A DNA stretch of 32,925 nucleotides, taken from NCBI GenBank assembly GCA_017465545.1, contig JAFTVY010000079.1:1-32925 (forward strand). Direction: 5' to 3'. The notes under the pieces are model-generated. The model had not been told where the DNA came from. It made no database searches and worked only from the letters and a program-made list of their open reading frames with translations. Positions 15,350-22,153 of the stretch are shown one piece after another. The position numbers and the translations under genes were made by a program. Each line of letters opens with the position of its first letter. The stretch's first letter is position 1. The DNA is from Ruminiclostridium sp. GTDB lineage: Bacteria > Bacillota > Clostridia > Oscillospirales > Ruminococcaceae.

Positions 15350-16078
15350 ATGAAAAGACGGAAGGGAATACTTCTGATAACGGTAGTGGCAATGCTTTTG
15401 TTGACTGCTTGCCAGGATAACAATACGTCTGATATTTCATCGGATACCGCTTCTTCTGAGGTTATCACGTCGGCTACCGAAAGCGACGACGATGACAGCT
15501 CGCATAGTCCGATAGGCAGACCGCTTGAAAGCCTTATCGAGGATTTCTATTCAAACCACAGCGAACCTGAAAAGCCGAGAGAACCCGTTTTCCACTATGC
15601 AAAGGAAAAGGATAAGATAAGCAGTGACGCTGACTATGAAGCTATTGTTTATATCTGTACAGACCTGTACTCTGAGTTCGGAAGACTGACAGCAGGTAAG
15701 GATGCTGTGCTGACAGGCTTTACCGATAATGATAATTTTAAGGCGTATATTATCTATATGGCACAGCACAGCCCATCTGCAGAATATACCCCCACACCGC
15801 TTCTTGATAATGTTGAAACGATCGATTATCCCCAGTACAACTGTGTATATGTAAGAGGAGCAAAGAGTAGCTACGGAGGAAGAGGAGCAACAGGAATTGC
15901 AGAGTTTATAGTAACCGTTAAGGGTGGCAGACTTTATATTTCTGATTGCTTTATTTCGGAGGAATCGTTTATTTTCGGAGATCTGAGAAGCAGCCTTTCA
16001 GCAGAGGGCAACCACGATTTCTGGGAAAACCCCGACAAATATCAGCTTGTCCTGGATGCTATGAAAAACAATCCATAA
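15350..16078 (+). CDS. Lipoprotein of unknown function, 242 aa
   Basis: Signal MKRRKGILLITVVAMLLLTA followed by the lipidated Cys of CQDNN (lipobox LLTAC), so it is anchored on the outer membrane face. A Ser/Asp/Thr-rich linker covers about 22-60. The folded part (about 75-242) alternates helices and strands (YEAIVYICTDLYSEFGRL, FIVTVKGGRLYISDCFI). I recognise no family. GGAGAAAGGA lies 6-7 nt before the ATG at 15350; an earlier start would overlap dtd and lacks a site. It follows dtd by 22 bp and is closed by a strong terminator. Confidence 0.8.
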   Translation: MKRRKGILLITVVAMLLLTACQDNNTSDISSDTASSEVITSATESDDDDSSHSPIGRPLESLIEDFYSNHSEPEKPREPVFHYAKEKDKISSDADYEAIVYICTDLYSEFGRLTAGKDAVLTGFTDNDNFKAYIIYMAQHSPSAEYTPTPLLDNVETIDYPQYNCVYVRGAKSSYGGRGATGIAEFIVTVKGGRLYISDCFISEESFIFGDLRSSLSAEGNHDFWENPDKYQLVLDAMKNNP

Positions 16079-16085
16079 TGAAAAA

Positions 16086-16108
16086 ACGGAGAGCCTTTGG
16101 CTCTCCGT
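16086..16108. terminator. Bidirectional terminator between converging genes
   Basis: A perfect 10-bp stem, ACGGAGAGCC (16086-16095) with GGCTCTCCGT (16099-16108), loop TTT. A T-rich tail lies on the plus strand (16111-16117) and a six-T run on the minus strand. It serves the 242-aa lipoprotein from the left and the 73-aa secreted peptide from the right. Confidence 0.9.
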
Positions 16109-16115
16109 CATTGTT

Positions 16116-16337
16116 TTACTTGTTCTTCTTTTTAAGTGCTAAACCGCTTAAAATAAGCGCTCCTGCGGCAAGAGTAGTGGGTACTGCTGTAAGTATGATA
16201 CCTGTAGGCAGGTTCTCGCTTGACATACCGGGTGTTGTACCTGAGGATGAACCGGGTGCGGTATCCTCGGCAGATGCGGGAATCGTGCAGGAGAGAACAG
16301 CAATTATTGTTATGAAGGTTGCTAAAAGCTTTTTCAT
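16116..16337 (-). CDS. 73-aa secreted peptide with C-terminal membrane anchor
   Basis: Signal peptide MKKLLATFITIIAVLSCTIP with a likely cut after ASA, then a mature stretch of about 23 residues rich in Ser, Thr, Gly and Pro. It ends with a hydrophobic helix (GIILTAVPTTLAAGALILSG) and a basic tail KKKNK. The order LPTG, hydrophobic, basic resembles a sortase sorting signal, but one residue short of LPxTG, so a plain membrane anchor is equally possible. AAAGGAGG lies 8 nt before the ATG at 16337. It lies 92 bp downstream of mazF on the same strand. Function unknown. Confidence 0.7.
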   Translation of the reverse strand: MKKLLATFITIIAVLSCTIPASAEDTAPGSSSGTTPGMSSENLPTGIILTAVPTTLAAGALILSGLALKKKNK

Positions 16338-16429
16338 AAGGCGTCCTCCTTTTTTCATTTTGTTCTTTTTCTCTATGGCTTTACTGCCTTTAATAGAGAA
16401 GTCGGAGGATTTTATAAAAAAGTTTCAGT

Positions 16430-16783
16430 TTACTTTATTTCGCCCAGCCCGAAGCTTACCGACAGGGCGTTATCAACTCTTGTCATAGAAGACACGTCAA
16501 GCTCTCCCATTCTTTCCTTAAGCCTTTGCTTGTCAAGGGTTCTTACCTGCTCTAAAAGTACGATAGAATCCTTCTGCAGACCGCATTCTCCTGCATTTAT
16601 AGATATATGGGTAGGTAGCTTTGACTTGTCACGCTGGCTGGTTATAGCCGCCGCTATAACCGTCGGACTGTGGCGGTTGCCTATATCATTCTGAACGATG
16701 AGAACAGGTCGCATTCCGCCCTGCTCACTACCTACAACGGGACTTAAATCAGCATAATAGATTTCTCCTCTTTTTATATTCAT
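16430..16783 (-). CDS. MazF/PemK-type endoribonuclease toxin (EndoA-like)
   Basis: 117 aa. A sequence-specific mRNA endonuclease very like B. subtilis EndoA (YdcE): [50 protein letters not shown] and [14 protein letters not shown] all fit. The catalytic Arg25 and Thr48 are in the expected places. In most hosts the antitoxin gene lies directly upstream in the same operon. Here the upstream 230 bp hold only promoter-like DNA and a palindrome, with no open frame for an antitoxin. It may therefore be controlled from elsewhere or act as a house-keeping RNase. AAAGGA lies about 9 nt before the ATG. Confidence 0.93.
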   Translation of the reverse strand: MNIKRGEIYYADLSPVVGSEQGGMRPVLIVQNDIGNRHSPTVIAAAITSQRDKSKLPTHISINAGECGLQKDSIVLLEQVRTLDKQRLKERMGELDVSSMTRVDNALSVSFGLGEIK

Positions 16784-16881
16784 AGCTCTTTCCTTTCCAT
16801 CATCTTACGGCATTTGTGCCTGATGTCTATATTTTTAACCTGCACAGCCGTTTTATACAATTTAAAATAGAATATTCTGTC

Positions 16882-16918
16882 ATATAAAGAGAGCAAGAGT
16901 AATCAGCTCTCTTTATAT
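16882..16918. promoter_or_regulatory. 13-bp palindrome between the divergent mazF and SGNH-hydrolase genes
   Basis: ATATAAAGAGAGC (16882-16894) and GCTCTCTTTATAT (16906-16918) are perfect arms around an 11-nt loop. It lies between divergent genes, so it is not a simple end-of-gene terminator. It could be an operator, or an attenuator in front of mazF. T-runs are poor on both sides. Confidence 0.5.
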
Positions 16919-16955
16919 ATTATTTGAAAAATTTTATATTGTTACCGCAATTTAC

Positions 16956-16984
16956 TTGACCTTTTGCTAAATTTATAATATAAT
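16956..16984 (+). promoter_or_regulatory. Sigma-A promoter of the SGNH-hydrolase lipoprotein
   Basis: TTGACC (16956-16961), 17 bp, TATAAT (16979-16984), 36 bp before the ATG. Confidence 0.85.
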
Positions 16985-17019
16985 TTAAGTAAACAAGCTT
17001 TGACAGAAAGGAAATCGCT

Positions 17020-18513
17020 ATGAAGAAAAGAATAAGAATTACAGCGTTACTTCTTGCGGCGGCTATGATTTTAACAGGCTGTGGCAACGAAAACACCTCA
17101 TCCGCTACCGATAGCGGCAGTTCAGCAACTTCGTCCGCAGGTACGGACAGCAAGGAGGAATCTTCTGTAACAGACAGCAAGGAAGAATCTTCAGAGGCTG
17201 AGAGCAAGGAAGAATCTTCTGATGCAGAAAGCTCAGACGAGCAGACGGAAAGTAAGGAGGAATCCTCCGTTCCCGAAACCTCGGAAACTGTGACAGACGC
17301 TCCTGAGACGTCTGCACCTGAAACCTCACAGACAGAAAGCAAGGAGGAAAACAGCGTGGTAGAAACTAAACCCGTAAACCCCGACGATACGCCCGATGCA
17401 GATCCGGTATACTCTGCAATGATAGACCGCTCCCTTATGGAGCTTGGTAACCTTCAGAGAATGAAGGCGTTCTTTGAAAAGTTAGAAAAGGGCGAAGAGG
17501 TAACGGTAGCCTTTATCGGCGGCTCTATCACAGAGGGTATGACGGCAGGCGCAAGTCTTTGCTGGGCAAAGCTCACTTACAATGCATTATGCGAGCAGTA
17601 CCCCAACGCAAAGATAAACTACGTAAACGCAGGTATGAGCGGCACTCCCAGTATTCTTGGTAACATAAGAGCCGGCAGAGACGTGCTTTGTCACAAGCCT
17701 GACCTCACCTTTGTAGAATTTGCCGTAAACGATGGTATGGAGCAGGAATACAAGGACAGCTATGAGGCTCTCGTACGTACACTTTTAGAGCAGGAGGGCA
17801 GTCCCGCTGTAGCACTCTATTTTACAGTTATAAAGAGCGGACACACCTGCGAAAAGCATATGTCTGAAATCGGCAGAGCATACGGCCTGCCTATGGTATC
17901 CCTGAATAACGTTCTGTCAGTAGAATTCAGTGAAGGCAGAATGACCTGGGAGGATTATTCCGACGACGAATCCCATCCCAACGTATGGGGACACGAAATG
18001 ACAAAGGACCTCATCATGAATATGATGAATAAGGCAAAGGCTAAGATAGCTGAAGGCGGAATCGGTGATATCGAGGCTATCCCTGAAAAGTGGGTAAACA
18101 ATGACCGTTTCTACGGTATGAAGTTCTTTGACGACGCTAACCCTGTTGAAGGCTTTACTATGATTGATACAGGTAGCTTCAGCGGTGAAAAGGATACGAT
18201 CCAGCAGTTCCCCAACGGCTGGGGCGCAATGATTGCTCCTCCCGATGCGGCACCTATGAAGTTCACCTTCGAGGGTAAGACTCTTATGCTTCTTTACAAG
18301 TGTGTAAAGTCCAAGAGAGGCGCTTCGCTCAGAGTTATAGTTGACGGCAAGCAGACGGGAGAATATTCAACACAGGCAAATGACGCCTGGAACAACCCCG
18401 TTGCAGTTCAGGTATTCACGGGTGACGAAGGCGTTCACGAGGTTACTATAGAGCTTGTTGATATAGACGGCAAGCTGGTGACTGCTGAAATTTTAGGCTT
18501 CGGTATCTGCTGA
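17020..18513 (+). CDS. SGNH/GDSL-type hydrolase lipoprotein, probable cell-surface esterase
   Basis: 497 aa. Signal MKKRIRITALLLAAAMILTG with the lipidated Cys of CGNE, then a long Ser/Glu/Lys/Thr linker (about 25-125) with repeated DSKEESS units. The SGNH catalytic domain (about 135-345) has the nucleophile in IGGSITEG, the Gly block NAGMSGT, the Asn block FAVND and the Asp-His pair in DDESHPNVWGH. A C-terminal beta-rich domain (about 360-497; FTFEGKTLMLLYKCVKSKRG) looks like a jelly-roll carbohydrate-binding module. The likely role is removing acetyl or other acyl groups from plant or bacterial polysaccharide outside the cell; the substrate is not readable. AAAGGAAA lies 6-7 nt before the ATG. 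Single-gene unit with its own promoter and terminator. Confidence 0.87.
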   Translation: MKKRIRITALLLAAAMILTGCGNENTSSATDSGSSATSSAGTDSKEESSVTDSKEESSEAESKEESSDAESSDEQTESKEESSVPETSETVTDAPETSAPETSQTESKEENSVVETKPVNPDDTPDADPVYSAMIDRSLMELGNLQRMKAFFEKLEKGEEVTVAFIGGSITEGMTAGASLCWAKLTYNALCEQYPNAKINYVNAGMSGTPSILGNIRAGRDVLCHKPDLTFVEFAVNDGMEQEYKDSYEALVRTLLEQEGSPAVALYFTVIKSGHTCEKHMSEIGRAYGLPMVSLNNVLSVEFSEGRMTWEDYSDDESHPNVWGHEMTKDLIMNMMNKAKAKIAEGGIGDIEAIPEKWVNNDRFYGMKFFDDANPVEGFTMIDTGSFSGEKDTIQQFPNGWGAMIAPPDAAPMKFTFEGKTLMLLYKCVKSKRGASLRVIVDGKQTGEYSTQANDAWNNPVAVQVFTGDEGVHEVTIELVDIDGKLVTAEILGFGIC

Positions 18514-18538
18514 TAAATAGCTTATGAATACAGATAAT

Positions 18539-18559
18539 CCCACCGCTTATAGCGGTGGG
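18539..18559 (+). terminator. Terminator of the SGNH-hydrolase gene
   Basis: A perfect 9-bp stem, CCCACCGCT (18539-18547) with AGCGGTGGG (18551-18559), 3-nt loop, then a seven-T run from 18563. Confidence 0.92.
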
Positions 18560-18665
18560 AAATTTTTTTCAAAAAAATTTGATTTTTCATCAACAATATG
18601 CTATCCTTAATTGTATTATAGGTGAAAGCGGTTTGCATCCGTGGACGGTTTGAATTCGGGAGCAT

Positions 18666-18812
18666 ACCCCTCATCAGTCACCTTCGGTGACAGCTTCTCC
18701 CGAGGGAGAAGCCTTTAATTCCCACTTTGATAGAGGTGATGCACCCTTGAAGCCTTCTCCTCGAGGAGAAGGTGGCAAATGACATTTTAATGTCATTTGA
18801 CGGATGAGGTGT
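18666..18812. repeat. 147-bp MITE-like element with inverted ends
   Basis: The ends ACCCCTCATCAGTCA (18666-18680) and TGACGGATGAGGTGT (18798-18812) are inverted copies matching at 13 of 15 positions. Each end is followed inward by its own hairpins: GTCACC-TTC-GGTGAC and CTTCTCCC-GA-GGGAGAAG on the left; AATGACAT-TTTA-ATGTCATT and CCTTCTCCTCGAGGAGAAGG on the right. No coding frame is present. I recall similar CTCATC-GTCA plus CTTCTCC palindromes as dispersed repeats in related Clostridia, but did not check. It would be moved by a transposase encoded elsewhere. Confidence 0.6.
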
Positions 18813-18866
18813 AACCCCGTCAAACCCCAATTTGAACGCCTTTTAAAATCCATCCGCCGCAGGTAA

Positions 18867-19091
18867 GCAGTTATTGCCATAGGCAATAACTGCGGCAGTT
18901 GACAAAATCTATGATTTTGTCAACATATGATTCCCACAACTTCGTGCATAGCACGAAACATCACTCCGACGGAGTCGGCACATCACACGGCGTAGCCGTG
19001 CATCACTTCGTGCAAAGCACGAAACGTCACTTTGAAATTTGTCTCCGACAAATTTCAACTTATGGTACCATAGAAATATTTCCCGAAGGGA
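18867..19091. repeat. Left hairpin array: eight short palindromes, each with a 3-nt loop closed by C-G
   Basis: Non-coding. In order: stems of 12 bp (18867-18893, loop ATA), 12 bp (18898-18924, TAT), 7 bp (18941-18957, ATA), 5 bp (18963-18975, GAC), 6 bp (18986-19000, GTA), 7 bp (19007-19023, AAA), 10 bp (19034-19056, TCC) and TCCC-GAA-GGGA (19081-19091). All are perfect. In every one the loop is three bases and the closing pair is C-G. Stem sequences differ except TTCGTGC-NNN-GCACGAA, which occurs twice. A TATGGTACCATA palindrome lies at 19061-19072. The last hairpin overlaps the ribosome binding region of the sigma factor gene. Confidence 0.85.
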
Positions 19092-19101
19092 GGAAGGTCT
19101 T

Positions 19102-19569
19102 ATGGCTGATAATAAAAACGAATACTCAAAAATAGCTGAGGGTATATATGACCGCCATATGGACACCGTTTACAGCGTCTGCTTTATGTATATGAAAAAT
19201 AAGCACGATACAGAGGACGCAGTGGGCAATACTTTTTTAAAGCTTCTTGAAAAGAAGAAGACCTTTGACAGCGAGGAACACGAAAGAGCATGGCTTATAC
19301 GGGTAGCTATAAATATCTGCAAGAATACCATTACCCATTGGAGCAGAAAATCTGTCGATATATCCGACCTGCCGCTACAAAGCGAGGAGGTACGTAACGA
19401 CGTGCTGAGGCAGGTACTGGAGCTACCTGAGGAGCTTAAGGTCCCCGTATATCTGCACTACTATGCAGGCTACAGCAGTAAGGAGATAGGAAGGCTTTTG
19501 GGTATAGCCGATTCATCTGTACGTTCACGACTGTTGAAGGCAAGAAAGCTGCTTGAAAAAGTGCTTTAA
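19102..19569 (+). CDS. ECF-type RNA polymerase sigma factor
   Basis: 155 aa. Sigma region 2 (about 10-75: YDRHMDTVYSVCFMYMKNKH, DTEDAVGNTFLKLLEKKK, ERAWLIRVAINICKN) and region 4 (about 105-153: LPEELKVPVYLHYYAGYSSK, EIGRLLGIADSSVRSRLLKA), joined by a short linker; regions 1 and 3 are absent, as in extracytoplasmic-function sigma factors. It would redirect RNA polymerase in response to its partner. The start is the ATG at 19102 with GGGAGG 8 nt upstream; frames further upstream run into the hairpin array. The next gene, a membrane protein 21 bp downstream, is the expected sensor/anti-sigma partner. No clear sigma-A promoter is seen. The array in front replaces a normal upstream region. Confidence 0.9.
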   Translation: MADNKNEYSKIAEGIYDRHMDTVYSVCFMYMKNKHDTEDAVGNTFLKLLEKKKTFDSEEHERAWLIRVAINICKNTITHWSRKSVDISDLPLQSEEVRNDVLRQVLELPEELKVPVYLHYYAGYSSKEIGRLLGIADSSVRSRLLKARKLLEKVL

Positions 19570-19590
19570 TCTACAGAAAGGATGGTAATT

Positions 19591-21672
19591 ATGGATAAGA
19601 ATATTTTTAATGAAGCTATTCCTACGGCAGAGCAGAAAGCAAGACTTAAACAGCACATATTTGATACACAAATAAAAATCGAAGATAACGAAATGAAAAA
19701 AGTTACACCCTTTAAGACTGCGGCGGCAGTAGCGGCGGCATTCGTGCTGGTTGTAGGTGCGGTAGTGCTTATAGGTATAGTTGCCAATATGGGCGGCACA
19801 GGTATAGACGTAAGCTATTCACCGCATAACAGCGGTAATGACAGCCACGTTGCAAGTAACGGCGGTGTTGACGATCCCGAAAGTGTTGTGATAGGAACAA
19901 CAGACCTTAAAGCAAAGTACCCCCAGTATTTTGATCTTGATGCAAGTAAGGGATTTGTAATCTATACGTGGTTTACGCTTAAGGATGAAGACGTATGCGT
20001 TCTTGTTTCGGGCAAAAATATAGGTTATACCGATGACGAAATTCTAAATATGCCTACGGTAACAGTTTCACAGATGAAGGAGATATTAAAGAGCTACAAC
20101 CTGAGTAGTGATAAAATAAGTGTGGCGTTTTTCGAGCCTCCTTATCTGGCAACAACGGAATACGATCCCGAGGCTTTTGTAAAAAAAGTCCGCAAGGAGC
20201 TGGGACTTGACGGTGAAGCAACAGACCTTAAAGCAAAGTACCCACAGTATTTTGATCTTGATACAAGTAAGGGACTTCTCGTATATGCGTGGATAACACC
20301 TCAGCACGAATATTTATGCGGTCTTACAAACTACAAAAGCAGCGATCATACCATTGCAGAAATAACGGCATTACCCGGTCTGACAACTCAGCAGATGAGG
20401 GAGGTGCTTGAAAGCTACAATATCAAAGCACCCGAAAGCGTCAGCGTAAGATATTTTGACAATCCTTCGCTGCCCTTTGAAATAGATCTTAATATTGAAG
20501 GATTTGAAAATAATATCCGTAAGGAGCTTGGTATAGAGTTTATTTCAGACGTGCAGATGGAAGTAAATTTCAAAAATGAGACAGAATTTGACGTAACCTT
20601 CCTGCACAGCAAGGACAATTGTAACCATGTGGGAGAATTTCAGGTAGATCCCGAATATAGTATCTGGCTTGATTATGAAGGCGAGCTTATCAGCTATTAT
20701 GATTATGCACTTCGTGCAGGTATAGAGATTGATAACGGTCCTCTTGTCTGGGAAACAGTACTGCATATACTGAGGGATGATGAGAAGTTTGTAATGGAAG
20801 AAAATCTGTCAGAAACCTACGGAAAACTCCCTGCTGGTAAATATTATCTTAAAAAGGAAATATTCTATAAAACGGTAAACAGCGACAGATTGACAGAAAT
20901 ACGCTACGTACCCTTTGAAATAAAAGGGAAGCCGGAAATTGCCGAGAATCAGAAGGATCAGCTTATATATATTGTAAATGACTTCCCGTTAAGACTCGGT
21001 GACGGTAGTTATATTGATGATAACGGTTTTATCCTTGGTTTTGATTTCGCTATAGTTTATGATACACCTCATAATTTCTACCACGACACCTTTACTGAAA
21101 ACGGCGGAGATATACCTCTTATATTCCCTACAGATGAAAATACAGTCTATAAGGCAATCGAGGTCGGTGATAAGCTGAGTTCTTACTTTACCGTAACTGA
21201 GGCAAGCTTTAACTGTAACGTAATAAAGGGAGCAGGTAATATAATAGAAAATCTTGATCCCAAGATGAGCGAGAACAGAGTGAGAGCAGAGGGCAATGCC
21301 ACAGTAACCGCCTACGCCTATAAGCAGAAGTATGATAATGGTACTTCTGAGGTTATGATTATAATCGATCCTACAAAGGATATGAACAAGGATTTTGCCT
21401 TCTCCAGACTGTTCCGTGAAAGATTATATGATTTCAGATACGTAAGCGAAAGCGGTGGACTTTTTGAAGCAATATCAAGCACTCCTGTAATGAAACTTTC
21501 ACAGGTTGACAGCGAAAGCTTTGACAGAGACGGGCTCTGGGAAGTAGAGCTTGATATAACTGCCATAAATATGGTGTATACCGAAAGAGGTGGACAGAGC
21601 TACGTTTCTCCCGAAATCTCCGATTTGAGGTTCATACAGCAGATTGAAGTCAGCGAACCCGTAGCAGAATAA
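19591..21672 (+). CDS. Large single-pass membrane protein, probable anti-sigma/sensor partner of the ECF factor
   Basis: 693 aa. A cytoplasmic N-terminus of about 45 residues, one helix (about 46-69: FKTAAAVAAAFVLVVGAVVL), then an extracellular part of about 620 residues. That part begins with two tandem copies of a domain of about 107 residues (from 104 and 211), both opening TDLKAKYPQYFDLD and closing RKELG. Next is a beta-rich Ig-like region (about 325-450; LPAGKYYLKKEIFYKT is typical of bacterial Ig-like folds), then a C-terminal region without a family I recognise. Topology and position resemble sigma-linked membrane regulators, but the cytoplasmic part is short and shows no zinc-type anti-sigma motif. 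The start is the ATG at 19591, 8 nt after AAAGGA; the ATG at 19582 overlaps that site. Confidence 0.7.
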   Translation: MDKNIFNEAIPTAEQKARLKQHIFDTQIKIEDNEMKKVTPFKTAAAVAAAFVLVVGAVVLIGIVANMGGTGIDVSYSPHNSGNDSHVASNGGVDDPESVVIGTTDLKAKYPQYFDLDASKGFVIYTWFTLKDEDVCVLVSGKNIGYTDDEILNMPTVTVSQMKEILKSYNLSSDKISVAFFEPPYLATTEYDPEAFVKKVRKELGLDGEATDLKAKYPQYFDLDTSKGLLVYAWITPQHEYLCGLTNYKSSDHTIAEITALPGLTTQQMREVLESYNIKAPESVSVRYFDNPSLPFEIDLNIEGFENNIRKELGIEFISDVQMEVNFKNETEFDVTFLHSKDNCNHVGEFQVDPEYSIWLDYEGELISYYDYALRAGIEIDNGPLVWETVLHILRDDEKFVMEENLSETYGKLPAGKYYLKKEIFYKTVNSDRLTEIRYVPFEIKGKPEIAENQKDQLIYIVNDFPLRLGDGSYIDDNGFILGFDFAIVYDTPHNFYHDTFTENGGDIPLIFPTDENTVYKAIEVGDKLSSYFTVTEASFNCNVIKGAGNIIENLDPKMSENRVRAEGNATVTAYAYKQKYDNGTSEVMIIIDPTKDMNKDFAFSRLFRERLYDFRYVSESGGLFEAISSTPVMKLSQVDSESFDRDGLWEVELDITAINMVYTERGGQSYVSPEISDLRFIQQIEVSEPVAE
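19898..20274 (+). repeat. Near-identical 56-bp direct repeat inside the membrane regulator gene
   Basis: Positions 19898-19953 and 20219-20274 match at 54 of 56 bases, 321 bp (107 codons) apart. The rest of the two domains has diverged strongly, so this block is either under tight constraint or was recently homogenised by gene conversion. Confidence 0.85.
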
Positions 21673-21700
21673 TAAACAATTAATTCCTTCAGAAATAACG

Positions 21701-21727
21701 AAACCGCCCTCGGAAAGGGCGGTTTTT
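21701..21727 (+). terminator. Terminator of the sigma-factor operon
   Basis: AAACCGCCCT (21701-21710) pairs with AGGGCGGTTT (21716-21725) around a 5-nt loop and runs into a five-T tract, 29 bp after the stop of the membrane protein. Confidence 0.9.
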
Positions 21728-21730
21728 GTA

Positions 21731-22104
21731 TCGCAATTTATCGGGGACGAATTGCGAAGTGATGTTTCGTGCCTTGCACGAAGTTGTGGTTGTCAAATTG
21801 AAATTTGACGCTCCGCTCGGGTGTGATGTCACCCTAACCCCCTAACCCCCTTCCCCTCAAGGGGAAGGGGGAAAAAATCGGGGGCTACCGCCCCTGCGAC
21901 CTTGTTTGGGGCTTCGCCCCAAACCCCGTTTATACCGGCGTTTGTGGGCTATTTCTAAAATGTGTTTACAACAATGTTGTTCTCCCGCCGTCAACGAATC
22001 TTTGCAAATCGCATTCTTTAAAAAGGCAGCAGTCCGCAGGACTGCGACCATTTTTGAAATCTTTGATTTCAAAAATATAGGAACTGCCCACGGGTGCAAC
22101 CCGT
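21731..22104. repeat. Right hairpin array: further short palindromes, many with 3-nt loops
   Basis: Non-coding stretch between the sigma operon and the amylase gene. Palindromes: 21731-21757 (8 bp, 11-nt loop), 21766-21782 (TTCGTGC-CTT-GCACGAA), 21792-21809, 21819-21834, 21846-21871 (11 bp, loop TCAA), 21904-21924 (9 bp, TTC), 22029-22045 (GCAGTCC-GCA-GGACTGC), 22051-22075 (11 bp, TTT) and 22090-22104 (6 bp, GCA). Five have a 3-nt loop, four of them closed by C-G. The first TTCGTGC unit and its flanks are an inverted copy of the unit at 18933-18968 in the left array (about 32 of 36 bases). Confidence 0.8.
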
Positions 22105-22123
22105 CAAAGCTTTTCAAAACACA

Positions 22124-22149
22124 AGCGACCACCGTTTCCGATGGTCGCT
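22124..22149 (-). terminator. Probable terminator of the GH13 gene
   Basis: AGCGACCA (22124-22131) pairs with TGGTCGCT (22142-22149), with an inner CG pair. It lies directly after the stop on the minus strand and is followed by TTGTGTTTTG, a broken T-run. It could equally be one more member of the palindrome array. Confidence 0.5.
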
Positions 22150-22153
22150 ATGC

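Noticed and set aside
16920-17342. Ser-rich 140-aa frame on the minus strand
   Set aside because: It is the mirror of the DSKEESS repeat linker of the SGNH lipoprotein and covers that gene's promoter. It has no ribosome site.
18674-19166. Several open frames on both strands in the MITE and left hairpin array
   Set aside because: They simply read through palindromes, have repeated low-quality composition and lack ribosome sites.
18867-22104. CRISPR array or REP cluster in the palindrome regions
   Set aside because: The palindromes differ in sequence and length, are not evenly spaced and have no constant repeat with variable spacers. No cas gene is near.
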